From Flammeovirga sp. SJP92 (GTDB lineage Bacteria > Bacteroidota > Bacteroidia > Cytophagales > Flammeovirgaceae), in NCBI RefSeq assembly GCF_001583495.1, contig NZ_LQAQ01000061.1:248001-312000 (forward strand): a stretch of 64,000 nucleotides of DNA, written 5' to 3'. The notes below the pieces were generated by a model. It worked only from the letters and a program-made list of their open reading frames with translations. It made no database searches and was not told where the DNA came from. Numbering within the stretch: position 1 is the first letter of the stretch; every line of letters begins with the position of its first letter. Positions 17,366-26,157 of the stretch are shown here, piece after piece. Both the position numbers and the translations under genes were made by a program.

Positions 17366-18910
17366 ATGTTTATCCCAAGTATGCTGTTGAAGCAACTATA
17401 CACACGTGGCAGCCTAAACAACACTGAACGTGGAATTGAGTTTTCGATCAAAAATAGACTCAAAGACGCTGAAATAAAAGAACTTCTCCATATTAAAATT
17501 GATGGAAAAGAAGTCAGCAAAGAAAAAATTGTTTTGCATACATCGAATACACAAGATGTAAAGGCAACTAGTATTAATTCTGATAACCGATTTGATTTTC
17601 CACTAAGAGCAGTGATTAAAATTGAAGTATTGGATCACCCTCAACTAGCTATTGAAAAACATGAAGTGGAAATTTCTGTAAAAGCATCTCCTTTTGGTTC
17701 CTTAAAATTTGCTGTAACTGATGCAATCACACTGCAAAAAGATACTGAAGTGAAGATCCCTAGAGACGAAATGGATGATTATGGTGAACCTATCATTAAA
17801 AAAAGACAGGAATTTGTAGAGGAATTTACAGGAGCTAAAATTGATCATATTGGAAAATATTCCATTGATCCACATGAATTAGGAGGAAATATCGAACACT
17901 TTACGGGAGTAGCGCAAGTTCCCATGGGTTTTGCAGGTCCAATTAAAGTAAATGGCGAACATGCTATTGGTGAATTCATGATCCCGATGGCTACAACGGA
18001 AGGAACTTTAGTTGCCTCTTACAATAGAGGAATGAAAGTAGCGAATATGTGTGGAGGAATTAAGGTTTCTGTTGTAGATGATGCCATGCAACGTGCTCCT
18101 GTTTTCGAATTTATTGACGCACGTGGAGCTAGAGATTTTGTAGCATGGATCAAACTCAATTTTGACAAAATCAAAGCGGAAGCTGAAAGTACTTCTTCTA
18201 TCGCTGACCTTGTTTATATTGATCATTTCTTATCCAATAAATTCGCTTTCTTAAGATTTAACTTTAAAACTGGAGATGCTGCAGGTCAGAATATGGTTGG
18301 CAGAGCCACTTTTGCTGCTTGTAGCTGGATCTTAGATCAATACTCTGGAATTCAAAACTTCTTCTTGGAATCAAATTTTGCGACAGATAAAAAAGCGTCT
18401 CAAATCAATATCATGAGAACTCGTGGTAAAAGAGTGACGGCTGAAGTGACCTTGAAAAAAGAAGTTTTACAACAATATATGAGAGTTGATCCAGAGCAAC
18501 TAGATCACCATTCTAGAATTGCCGCTATTGGCTCTTTCTTGTCTGGTGTAAATAATACTGGATTGCACTCGCCAAACGGCATCACAGCAATGTTTATTGC
18601 CACAGGACAAGATGTTGCGAATGTGTCTGAATCAAGTGCCGGTATCATTTATACTGAACTGACAGATAAAGGTGATTTATATCTTTCAATCACAATTCCT
18701 TCTTTGATCATTGCGACTTATGGTGGAGGAACGGGAATTGGCACCCAAAAAGAAAGTCTTCAGTTATTAGATTGCTACGGCAAAGGAAAAGCGCACAAGT
18801 TTGCTGAAATTGTTGCCGCAGTAGTTTTAGCAGGTGAAATTTCATTAGCCTCTGCTATTTCTTCTTCTGATTGGGTTAGTTCTCATGAGCAATACGGTAG
18901 AAACAGATAA
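17366..18910 (+). CDS. Hydroxymethylglutaryl-CoA reductase (mevalonate pathway)
   Basis: Reduces HMG-CoA to mevalonate, the committed step of mevalonate-dependent isoprenoid synthesis. Motifs in order: GVAQVPMGFAGP (near 190), ATTEGTLVASYNRG with the catalytic Glu (near 212), GDAAGQNMVGRA (near 305), RGKRVTAEV with the catalytic-lysine region, FLSGVNNTGLHSPNGITAMFIATGQDVANV, GTGIGTQKES for NADP(H), and a C-terminal His in WVSSHEQYG. The first 110 residues are an extra beta-rich region not seen in the minimal bacterial enzyme, and the overall pattern is closer to the eukaryote-like class. ATG 17381 is an alternative start. A bidirectional terminator follows. Confidence 0.92.
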   Translation: MFIPSMLLKQLYTRGSLNNTERGIEFSIKNRLKDAEIKELLHIKIDGKEVSKEKIVLHTSNTQDVKATSINSDNRFDFPLRAVIKIEVLDHPQLAIEKHEVEISVKASPFGSLKFAVTDAITLQKDTEVKIPRDEMDDYGEPIIKKRQEFVEEFTGAKIDHIGKYSIDPHELGGNIEHFTGVAQVPMGFAGPIKVNGEHAIGEFMIPMATTEGTLVASYNRGMKVANMCGGIKVSVVDDAMQRAPVFEFIDARGARDFVAWIKLNFDKIKAEAESTSSIADLVYIDHFLSNKFAFLRFNFKTGDAAGQNMVGRATFAACSWILDQYSGIQNFFLESNFATDKKASQINIMRTRGKRVTAEVTLKKEVLQQYMRVDPEQLDHHSRIAAIGSFLSGVNNTGLHSPNGITAMFIATGQDVANVSESSAGIIYTELTDKGDLYLSITIPSLIIATYGGGTGIGTQKESLQLLDCYGKGKAHKFAEIVAAVVLAGEISLASAISSSDWVSSHEQYGRNR

Positions 18911-18931
18911 TACGTATTCTTACTATAAATC

Positions 18932-18971
18932 AAAACTCCCTGCCTGAACTTAGTTCAAACAGGGAGTTTTT
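18932..18971. terminator. Bidirectional terminator between convergent genes
   Basis: Stem AAAACTCCCTG / CAGGGAGTTTT (18932-18942 and 18960-18970) with an inner TGAAC/GTTCA stem. There are A- and T-runs on both sides, serving the HMG-CoA reductase gene on the plus strand and the lipoprotein gene on the minus strand. Confidence 0.85.
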
Positions 18972-18986
18972 CTATACTATTTATTT

Positions 18987-20294
18987 TTATAAATCTTCTG
19001 TGATAAAAAATAGTTTTCCTTCATAATGGAAAGTGACAGTGGCCTTCTCTCCTACTTCTTCAAGGTCATTACTCTCCTTATGAATATTGAATTTCGCATC
19101 GATTACTACTGTACCGTCTTTTCCTTCTTTAATTGTGAAGTTTTCCACCGAAAGACCATCACCATGATCTTTTAAATACACTGCAAACTCATCATTGATC
19201 ATGGTAGTCACTCCAGCAAACTGCACTCCATAATCAGATGCATCTGTGGCATTTTCCCATTCACCACCTGAAGTATAATCTCCAATAATCTTTTTAGGTG
19301 CTTCAGTGGAAGTAGTCAAACCGATTGACAACATATTTCCAATAAACTCGTCTCCTTCATAGTCATCCAACTCTTCTAAGACTTTAATATCTTCCATAAA
19401 TACCAGATCAAAGAACCTTCCAGATGAATCATTATCAAAAACTTCATTCTGTCTTCCTGCAGCACCTTTTATTTTAAATAATACCTCTCCATCAATACTC
19501 ACACTTCCTTTTCCTGCAATAAAACTAGGAACATCATAATCGTCTTCATCATCCTTCTTGTACTCTCTTTCCACATGTTCCATTAATTCTTCATAATCTG
19601 CCCTAACCAAACTAATTGTATCAGTATAAGTCACACCTTCCTCTTCAAAACTTAATGTAAGGTCAATATTCTCTTCCGTTAAAGTTAAAAGGTTGGCTTG
19701 GAATATCTCATCCGACATTTTCACTTTCAGCGTTTCTTCAGTTTCATCAGTCCACTCCCAGATACCATTTCCATCTGAGCTAATAATAGCCCCATCTTTC
19801 GTAAAGAATACATAGAAATCATCTTCCGTATCTTTCCACACATTGGCTAAGAAAGCTGTTCTCTCTGAAAATTCCTTCTTATCCACCTCAATAGACATAT
19901 TTATTTTTTCATCAGGATTATCTTCTTTAATTAGTTCAATTTGAATCTCACCATCCACATTAAGTAACTTCACAGTGCCATACCCCTCTAAATCGATTAT
20001 TGTATCAGACTCTACAGTGTATTCTCCATAAAACAATAAATCTTTCTCTTCTAATAATGTTCTAGTATTTGAAGCTGTTCCTTGTACGGTAGCTAACCCC
20101 TCACTTGTAAACGCCATACTTGAAATTTCTCCTCCAGTAGTAATGTTCCAAGTAGCATCAAAATGTTCATTTTGGGTTAAATCTACGGTACCATTATCAA
20201 AAGTTTCTGGAGTAACTTCATTCTCTTCAGTAGTACATGAAATGATAAAAATTGATGAAATAATAAATAAAATAAGGTTTTTTAAATTTTTCAT
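18987..20294 (-). CDS. Lipoprotein, lipocalin-like, unknown function
   Basis: A 435-residue acidic lipoprotein. The N-terminus MKNLKNLILFIISSIFIISC is a type II signal peptide with lipobox IISC, so the mature protein is anchored through Cys20. The first half (about 35-225) contains two beta-rich units with W and strand patterns typical of Bacteroidota lipocalin-like domains (DATWNITTGGEISSM, NGIWEWTDETEETLKVKM). The second half has strands but no family I recognise. Glu and Asp are unusually frequent, which may reflect calcium binding or a salt-adapted surface. No partner gene is adjacent. Function unknown. Confidence 0.75.
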   Translation of the reverse strand: MKNLKNLILFIISSIFIISCTTEENEVTPETFDNGTVDLTQNEHFDATWNITTGGEISSMAFTSEGLATVQGTASNTRTLLEEKDLLFYGEYTVESDTIIDLEGYGTVKLLNVDGEIQIELIKEDNPDEKINMSIEVDKKEFSERTAFLANVWKDTEDDFYVFFTKDGAIISSDGNGIWEWTDETEETLKVKMSDEIFQANLLTLTEENIDLTLSFEEEGVTYTDTISLVRADYEELMEHVEREYKKDDEDDYDVPSFIAGKGSVSIDGEVLFKIKGAAGRQNEVFDNDSSGRFFDLVFMEDIKVLEELDDYEGDEFIGNMLSIGLTTSTEAPKKIIGDYTSGGEWENATDASDYGVQFAGVTTMINDEFAVYLKDHGDGLSVENFTIKEGKDGTVVIDAKFNIHKESNDLEEVGEKATVTFHYEGKLFFITEDL

Positions 20295-20641
20295 AGCGTA
20301 TAGTTATTCGAGTTAAATTTTTCTATCTGTACGGAGAGGTTTGATAATGTTTTCAAAATGAGGGAATAATGAAGTTATATTCTTTAAAAAATACAATTCC
20401 AGAGAAAAAGTACGCTAAAAACACGTTTTTAAGGTAAGACTAATAGTAACGTATGAGATGATTTATTACTAAGTCAATTGAATATTACTTTCTAGGGTGA
20501 ATGTAGGTTTATTCGCCTTTTAAATAGATTTGTTCCTCGGGTTTATATTTCCTAATATTGATAAGCCCTGCCATAATTATGGTCTAACCCCATTTTGCAG
20601 GACTTATTACATTTTTCAATGATCATCTATTAAAGCTAATT
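20295..20641. other. Divergent intergenic region, 347 bp
   Basis: Lies between the divergent lipoprotein gene and the 746-residue orphan gene. It contains TAGATTTG at 20525-20532, a match to TAnnTTTG on the plus strand but without a TTG at the right distance, and a hairpin at 20561-20607. I see no open frame of credible length and no RNA gene. Confidence 0.5.
20561..20607 (+). repeat. Long-loop stem-loop upstream of the orphan gene
   Basis: Eleven-bp arms ATAAGCCCTGC / GCAGGACTTAT with one mismatch. They enclose the 12-nt palindrome CCATAATTATGG. It ends 34 nt before the ATG of the orphan gene and would lie in its leader if the TAGATTTG box is used. There is no T-run. Confidence 0.4.
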
Positions 20642-22882
20642 ATGAACGTATTGAGTCATCTTCCTAAATTAACTAATACCCTACAATCACTTACTACTCC
20701 ACTGAGCGATGTCGATTTTGAAGTGGTCAATAATCAGATTTTTGATACTCCTTATAAGAAAAACCTTCCTGTTTTTGATGACAACCTCTTTATTGACTTA
20801 AGTGCTAATAGTAGTTTTAAAATTAATGTATTTAATAGCAGTGATGATTTTGAAGATAATGAAAATGTAATACTTAATGAGAATCATCCCTATAAAAAGC
20901 TTATTTCGAATCATGCCATCATAGAGTACTTGATTGAAGGTCATTTGAAAGGCAATGCCAATTCTTCCGCCTCAAAATACTTCTCATTGGAAGCTGAAGG
21001 GAAACAAGATATTACAATCAATTGGTGTAGAGTGCATCCTAATCACAAAAGCACTGTGGAAACTATTGCCAACGAGGTGCATAGTTTAAAAGAGATTTTC
21101 ACCGAATGCAAGAATAGTAATTTCTGGAATTCATTTGATGAACATGAAGGTGTTGGTTTTTCTTTAAATGGAGAATTTAAAGGGGCCTTATCTATTGACC
21201 TTGTAGAAGTTTTATCTTCCATCTTAGCACCTGTTTTTGCTCTTACAAGCTGTGGGCAATCCAATGCTTTTAATGTAGGTGCTTCCTCTGAAATTGGTTT
21301 CTCTTTTTCAAAGAAGGATGCTTTCAATTGTTTCATCAAAAAGACGGATGACCGTTTTCATATTACGCTTAATAAGCAAAAGAAAAGCTCTAAAGGAATT
21401 GGTTTATCCGCTTCAGTAGGCATTTCATTAGCTCCTAAAGCCATTGAACAAATTGAATCAATTATTGATGACTATATCATAGATTACCTTGGTGATTCTA
21501 TTGAGAAGGTAAAAGAGAAAATACAAAACAATGCTGAAGATATTTATGTACAAGCCATTCTTCAAAAAATCGATATTCCAGCTTTAACACCTATCGAGGA
21601 AATAGTTGACTTCTTGAATGATTATGAGGAGAAGGTACAGAAAGCCAAAGAAAAGGTCATGCTTCTACTCAAAATGAAGTTGGAATTAGGATTAGAATAT
21701 TCTTACAGAAAATCTGTTATGGAAAGCAGTATGCTAGATGCTTATGTTTCTAGTGACATTCTTACGAAGCATATTTCTTCATTACTGAAATTAGATATTT
21801 CTGATTTAATTCAAGAAAAGAGTATTGAAGTCAATCGTTATATGTCGGGTAAAGGTTTAGAGATTAGTAAATCTTTATCAGTGGGTGTAAAACTTGGGAA
21901 TTGGAGCGTTGGACGTAAGGTTTCTCATAATGAAACATTCATCGACCTTAAACATGGCAGAGATGTAATTGAAAGAGAAGTGGCTTATGGTTTAGAGAAA
22001 AGCATCAGTTCAGATCTATCAGGAAATAGAAACGCTTCTTTTAATCTTGTATTAGATATTGAAACGCCTACTCCAAAAGAAAATTTATCGTATGATGACT
22101 TAGACTATTCACTAACACTTCAGAATACTTTTGAAGACGAAAGGGTTCAGGACAAAGATCAAAAAGGGATTCAACGTTACCTCTTTTCTTCTGTTATCTG
22201 GGGAATCATTGAGGAGGAAGAATATCAGTTGATTATTGATGTGATTTGGAATGAAATCAATGCTTCGAGTTATTATAAAATTGAAACCGTTTTCCATGTT
22301 CCACCTATCGTACTCAAAGATCTTCTGTTGGCTTTAGGTCAAAAAGTTACCATTGAGGATTTCTCAAAATCATTAGCAGTAGCAGTTCTTCCTACTAAAA
22401 AAGTGGAAAAGAGTAACTACTCTGATAATCGAAAAGCGTTTTACGGTCCGTTGTTATCCAATATGGTACAAAAACAATCCATTGATTCACTTTTAAATTC
22501 CCCTTATTACAAAAAGGAAAATAGAACATGGAGAAATAAAGACCGATTTATCAACCGATACAATCCAGACAGTTTCTTTGATCGATATAAAGCTACGCTC
22601 CTCTCTTTTAAAATTCTGAATACTTACTTTGATCAAAACGTCCCACTTCCAGAAGACTTAGTGAATTCTCCTTTAGATCAAGTTTTTGATAGAATGAAAG
22701 AAGTTTTTACGAAGACGAGTTCTGGAAAAAGAAGAAACAATGGTTTTGAGGAAAGATGGTTCGGGCATCTGCTCTATTCTACTGCAGAACAACATTTACC
22801 TGATAAAGCGGAGTTGATTGAAAGGTCAATGGTCATTAAATATGAGAACGGGGGAATTGAGCATAGTATTATTATTGGATAG
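20642..22882 (+). CDS. Large orphan protein, no recognised domain
   Basis: I cannot assign a family. The product is 746 residues, with no signal peptide, no lipobox and no obvious transmembrane helix, so it is predicted to be cytoplasmic unless exported by another route. An N-terminal beta-rich part (to about 120) is followed by alternating segments in which two stretches are Gly/Ser-rich and amphipathic (VGASSEIGFSFSKKDAF near 215; GIGLSASVGISLAPKA near 260). A charged helical region follows (about 268-345). A second Gly-rich amphipathic stretch (KGLEISKSLSVGVKLG) lies near 408, and the C-terminal half is Lys- and aromatic-rich. The alternating amphipathic stretches are compatible with membrane insertion. 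It is flanked by a leader hairpin and a large palindrome. Confidence 0.7.
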   Translation: MNVLSHLPKLTNTLQSLTTPLSDVDFEVVNNQIFDTPYKKNLPVFDDNLFIDLSANSSFKINVFNSSDDFEDNENVILNENHPYKKLISNHAIIEYLIEGHLKGNANSSASKYFSLEAEGKQDITINWCRVHPNHKSTVETIANEVHSLKEIFTECKNSNFWNSFDEHEGVGFSLNGEFKGALSIDLVEVLSSILAPVFALTSCGQSNAFNVGASSEIGFSFSKKDAFNCFIKKTDDRFHITLNKQKKSSKGIGLSASVGISLAPKAIEQIESIIDDYIIDYLGDSIEKVKEKIQNNAEDIYVQAILQKIDIPALTPIEEIVDFLNDYEEKVQKAKEKVMLLLKMKLELGLEYSYRKSVMESSMLDAYVSSDILTKHISSLLKLDISDLIQEKSIEVNRYMSGKGLEISKSLSVGVKLGNWSVGRKVSHNETFIDLKHGRDVIEREVAYGLEKSISSDLSGNRNASFNLVLDIETPTPKENLSYDDLDYSLTLQNTFEDERVQDKDQKGIQRYLFSSVIWGIIEEEEYQLIIDVIWNEINASSYYKIETVFHVPPIVLKDLLLALGQKVTIEDFSKSLAVAVLPTKKVEKSNYSDNRKAFYGPLLSNMVQKQSIDSLLNSPYYKKENRTWRNKDRFINRYNPDSFFDRYKATLLSFKILNTYFDQNVPLPEDLVNSPLDQVFDRMKEVFTKTSSGKRRNNGFEERWFGHLLYSTAEQHLPDKAELIERSMVIKYENGGIEHSIIIG

Positions 22883-22912
22883 CTTAAATTTCAATTTTTG
22901 CTGAATACAATA

Positions 22913-22999
22913 GTACACTACCCACCGTACACATAGTACGCTATTCACCGTACTGCTTGTACAATATACAGCGTACTATGTGTACGGTGAATAGTGTAC
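22913..22999. repeat. Large imperfect palindrome with a third internal copy of its core motif
   Basis: Arms of 30 nt at 22913-22942 and 22970-22999 are inverted repeats with two mismatches. The mismatches become G-U pairs in minus-strand RNA. The 27-nt centre contains a further direct copy of the core CTATTCACCGTAC, so the core occurs three times (two direct, one inverted). GTAC is over-represented. It lies between convergent genes and just before a terminator. No transposase or repeat-array context is visible. Confidence 0.75.
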
Positions 23000-23037
23000 A
23001 AGTACTACCAAGAAAAATGGTCGAAAGATTTAAAAAT

Positions 23038-23075
23038 AAAAATCCCTTCCAAACTTAAAGTAGGAAGGGATTTTT
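23038..23075. terminator. Bidirectional terminator between the orphan gene and gcvP
   Basis: Thirteen-bp stem AAAAATCCCTTCC / GGAAGGGATTTTT (23038-23050 and 23063-23075), 12-nt loop. Functional in either direction between convergent genes. Confidence 0.85.
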
Positions 23076-23118
23076 GGTGTCTAAAAAGGTACTTAAATCA
23101 AATTGTAATAATTAAAAT

Positions 23119-26019
23119 TTAAGCTTCTGCTTCTTCGTAATCACTTACTGGAATACAAGCGCAGATTAAGTTTCTATCTCCGAAAGCACTGTCAATACGA
23201 CGTACTGTTGGCCAGAACTTGTTGGCTTGAACATACGGAAGAGGATAAACCGCCTTCTCTCTTGAGTAAGGAAGTGTCCACTCTCCTGTAATGGTCATTG
23301 CCTGTGTATGTGGAGCGTTCTTTAATACGTTCTCAACTGCATCCGCTTTACCGTCAATCACCTCTTGGATCTCTTCACGGATAGCAATCATTGCGTCACA
23401 GAATTGGTCTAACTCTGATTTGCTTTCTGATTCAGTAGGCTCGATCATCAATGTACCTGGTACTGGGAAAGAAACCGTTGGAGCATGGTAACCATAGTCC
23501 ATTAAACGTTTTGCGATATCTTCCACTTCAATACCTGCTGGCTTGAACTGACGGCAATCTACGATCATCTCGTGAGCGTTACGTCCGTTGGCTCCAACAT
23601 ATAATACTGGATAATGCTCCTTCAATCTTGACTGCATGTAGTTCGCATTCAAGATCGCTGTTTTTGTAGCATTTGTTAATCCCTCAGCACCCATCATACG
23701 GATGTAAGCATATGAGATTGGTAAAATACTAGCAGAACCCCAAGGTGCTGCTGAAACTGCTGAGGCAGCATTTTCACCTACATTGTTGTCAATTACTGCG
23801 TGACCTGGCAAGTAAGGAGCAAGATCTGCTACCACACCGATTGGTCCAACTCCTGGTCCACCACCGCCGTGAGGGATACAGAATGTTTTGTGTAAGTTCA
23901 AGTGACAAACGTCTGCTCCAATGTTAGCAGGAGAAGTTAATCCTACTTGAGCGTTCATGTTGGCTCCATCCATATATACACGACCACCATTGTCATGGAT
24001 AATTTGACAGATTTCAATTACTGATTCTTCAAATACACCGTGCGTTGAAGGGTAAGTGATCATCAATGAAGAAAGGTTTTCAGAATGTTGTTCTGCTTTT
24101 GCCTTTAAGTCTTCTACATCAATGTTACCTGCCTCATCACATTTCACGATCACTACTTTCATCCCTGCCATCACTGCTGATGCTGGGTTAGTACCGTGTG
24201 CTGATGAAGGAATAATAGCAATATTTCTATGACCTTCACCTTGTGCTTCGTGGTAAGCACGGATGGTCAATAATCCTGCGTATTCACCATTTGCACCTGA
24301 GTTTGGTTGTAATGACATTGCATCAAAACCAGTAATCTCACATAACCAAGCTTCCAAGTCTTTGAAGATTTCTTGGTAACCTTGTGCTTGCTCTTTTGGA
24401 GCGAATGGGTGCAACTGACCAAACTCTGGCCATGTTACAGGAATCATTTCTGCTGTTGCATTCAATTTCATTGTACATGATCCTAAAGAGATCATTGAAT
24501 GTACTAATGAAAGATCCTTGTTCTCTAAACGCTTTAAGTAACGTAACATTTCGTGTTCAGCGTGGTATTGGCTGAATACTGGATGTGTTAAGAACTCTGA
24601 TTCACGTTGTAAAGCAGAAGGAACTGCAACTTCAATATCATTGGCTAACGCCTGAACGTCTACAGGTACATTTAAATCTAACGCATCTTGGAAAATAGAA
24701 ATAATATCCTCGATGTGAGATACGTCTGTCGATTGGTTCATAGAAAGACCGATCGTTCCATCCTCAAAGTAACGGAAGTTCGACATTCTTTCTTCAGCCA
24801 AAAGACGGATTGCTTTTGCTTGTAAAGGCGTTGTTTTAATTTTAACTGTGTCGAAGTAGTCTTTGCTTTCTACCTCAAAACCTAATTGCTCCACTCCTTT
24901 TACTAAAAGGTTGGCCATACCATGCGTACGGTAAGCAATTGTTTTCAAACCTTCAGGACCGTGGTAAATTGCATAAGCAGCCGCCATTACACCTAATAGT
25001 ACTTGTGCAGTACAGATATTTGACGTTGCACGTTCACGTTTGATATGTTGCTCACGTGTCTGTAAAGCCATACGGTACGCTTCATTACCGTCCTTATCTT
25101 TAGAAATACCGATAATACGTCCTGGAATTTGACGTTTGTAAGCATCTCTAGTAGCTAAGAAACCAGCGTGAGGTCCACCGTATCCCATAGGAACACCAAA
25201 ACGTTGAGCAGAACCTACTACAGCATCTGCATCCATTTTACCTGGCTCTTTTAAAACCGTAAGTGCCAATAGGTCTGAAGCCATAGCCACTAAAACACCG
25301 TTTTCATGCGCTGCCGCAATGAAATCAGTATAATCACTGATTGCACCGTTAGTATCTGGGTATTGTACTAATACACCAAATAAAGTAGGATCTGTAACAT
25401 CTAATTCTGCTACCTCACCAATGACTAACTCTACTCCGATTGGAGTACAACGTGTTTTTAGAAGATCTAAAGTTTGCGGGTGACAAGTGTTTGCTGCAAA
25501 GAATTTGTTTGCTTGTTTTTTCTTCGCTCCTTTTCTAGCTCCATGGAACATGTGAACTACCTCGCCTGCTGCAGTCGCTTCATCCAATAGAGATGCGTTT
25601 GCCAATTCCATTCCAGTCAGGTCAGTGACCATGGTTTGGAAGTTTAAAAGCATTTCTAAACGGCCTTGAGCAATTTCAGCTTGGTAAGGAGTGTATGCAG
25701 TATACCAACCTGGGTTTTCCATGATATTACGTAAGATCACAGGAGGTGTAATCGTGTTGTAATACCCCATACCAATATAAGAACGGTAAACTTTGTTCTT
25801 CTGAGCAATTTCCTTGAACTGACGAAGGAATTGGTACTCAGTAAGTGGTTCAGGAAGGTTTAAAGCCTCTTTCAGGCGGATTTTTTCAGGGACAGTCTGA
25901 GCAATCAACTCATCAATATCTGATACCCCTAATGCTTTTAACATCTCTTCGATTTGAGTATGGTTGGGCGCATTATGCCTTGCCTCAAATCTCTCGAAGT
26001 TGTTTAAATCAATCTTCAT
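23119..26019 (-). CDS. gcvP: Glycine dehydrogenase (decarboxylating), glycine cleavage P protein
   Basis: The PLP-dependent P protein of the glycine cleavage system, which decarboxylates glycine and passes the aminomethyl group to the H-protein lipoyl arm. The 966-residue chain is the full-length fused form. The N-terminal half has [21 protein letters not shown], and the C-terminal half has [22 protein letters not shown] and the PLP-lysine motif HLNLHKTF (Lys711) followed by a Gly-rich loop. No gcvT or gcvH lies nearby, which is common in Bacteroidota. A -7 element, TATATTTG, lies on the minus strand about 95 nt before the start. The first Met, 26019, begins the usual [16 protein letters not shown] region. 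Confidence 0.97.
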   Translation of the reverse strand: MKIDLNNFERFEARHNAPNHTQIEEMLKALGVSDIDELIAQTVPEKIRLKEALNLPEPLTEYQFLRQFKEIAQKNKVYRSYIGMGYYNTITPPVILRNIMENPGWYTAYTPYQAEIAQGRLEMLLNFQTMVTDLTGMELANASLLDEATAAGEVVHMFHGARKGAKKKQANKFFAANTCHPQTLDLLKTRCTPIGVELVIGEVAELDVTDPTLFGVLVQYPDTNGAISDYTDFIAAAHENGVLVAMASDLLALTVLKEPGKMDADAVVGSAQRFGVPMGYGGPHAGFLATRDAYKRQIPGRIIGISKDKDGNEAYRMALQTREQHIKRERATSNICTAQVLLGVMAAAYAIYHGPEGLKTIAYRTHGMANLLVKGVEQLGFEVESKDYFDTVKIKTTPLQAKAIRLLAEERMSNFRYFEDGTIGLSMNQSTDVSHIEDIISIFQDALDLNVPVDVQALANDIEVAVPSALQRESEFLTHPVFSQYHAEHEMLRYLKRLENKDLSLVHSMISLGSCTMKLNATAEMIPVTWPEFGQLHPFAPKEQAQGYQEIFKDLEAWLCEITGFDAMSLQPNSGANGEYAGLLTIRAYHEAQGEGHRNIAIIPSSAHGTNPASAVMAGMKVVIVKCDEAGNIDVEDLKAKAEQHSENLSSLMITYPSTHGVFEESVIEICQIIHDNGGRVYMDGANMNAQVGLTSPANIGADVCHLNLHKTFCIPHGGGGPGVGPIGVVADLAPYLPGHAVIDNNVGENAASAVSAAPWGSASILPISYAYIRMMGAEGLTNATKTAILNANYMQSRLKEHYPVLYVGANGRNAHEMIVDCRQFKPAGIEVEDIAKRLMDYGYHAPTVSFPVPGTLMIEPTESESKSELDQFCDAMIAIREEIQEVIDGKADAVENVLKNAPHTQAMTITGEWTLPYSREKAVYPLPYVQANKFWPTVRRIDSAFGDRNLICACIPVSDYEEAEA

Positions 26020-26113
26020 CGACTATGGTTGTGTTGTGGTATTTAACAATGTGTATTGCAGGTTAAAAGAAGAAGTGGTAAATTAAGCCCGCTACTTCCC
26101 CGTAATAACACGG

Positions 26114-26121
26114 CAAATATA
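26114..26121 (-). promoter_or_regulatory. Candidate -7 promoter element for gcvP
   Basis: Minus-strand TATATTTG matches TAnnTTTG. No clear TTG box is found 17-23 nt upstream. The leader to the gcvP ATG would be about 90 nt. Confidence 0.4.
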
Positions 26122-26157
26122 GTTAACTTTATTTACGAAATAAACTTACGGTTAATA

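Noticed and set aside
17113-17427. A 104-residue plus-strand frame antisense to aroQ
   Set aside because: It lacks coding character and overlaps two well-supported genes.
22913-22999. CRISPR-like reading of the palindrome
   Set aside because: There are only three motif copies, one inverted, with no regular spacers and no cas genes.
26056-26157. An upstream in-frame extension of the CotH-like gene
   Set aside because: It places 34 residues before a clear signal peptide and overlaps the gcvP leader region. ATG 26158 is better.
26020-26157. Possible glycine riboswitch upstream of gcvP
   Set aside because: I could not find the conserved aptamer core in the roughly 140-nt leader region. Only a -7 promoter element is supported.
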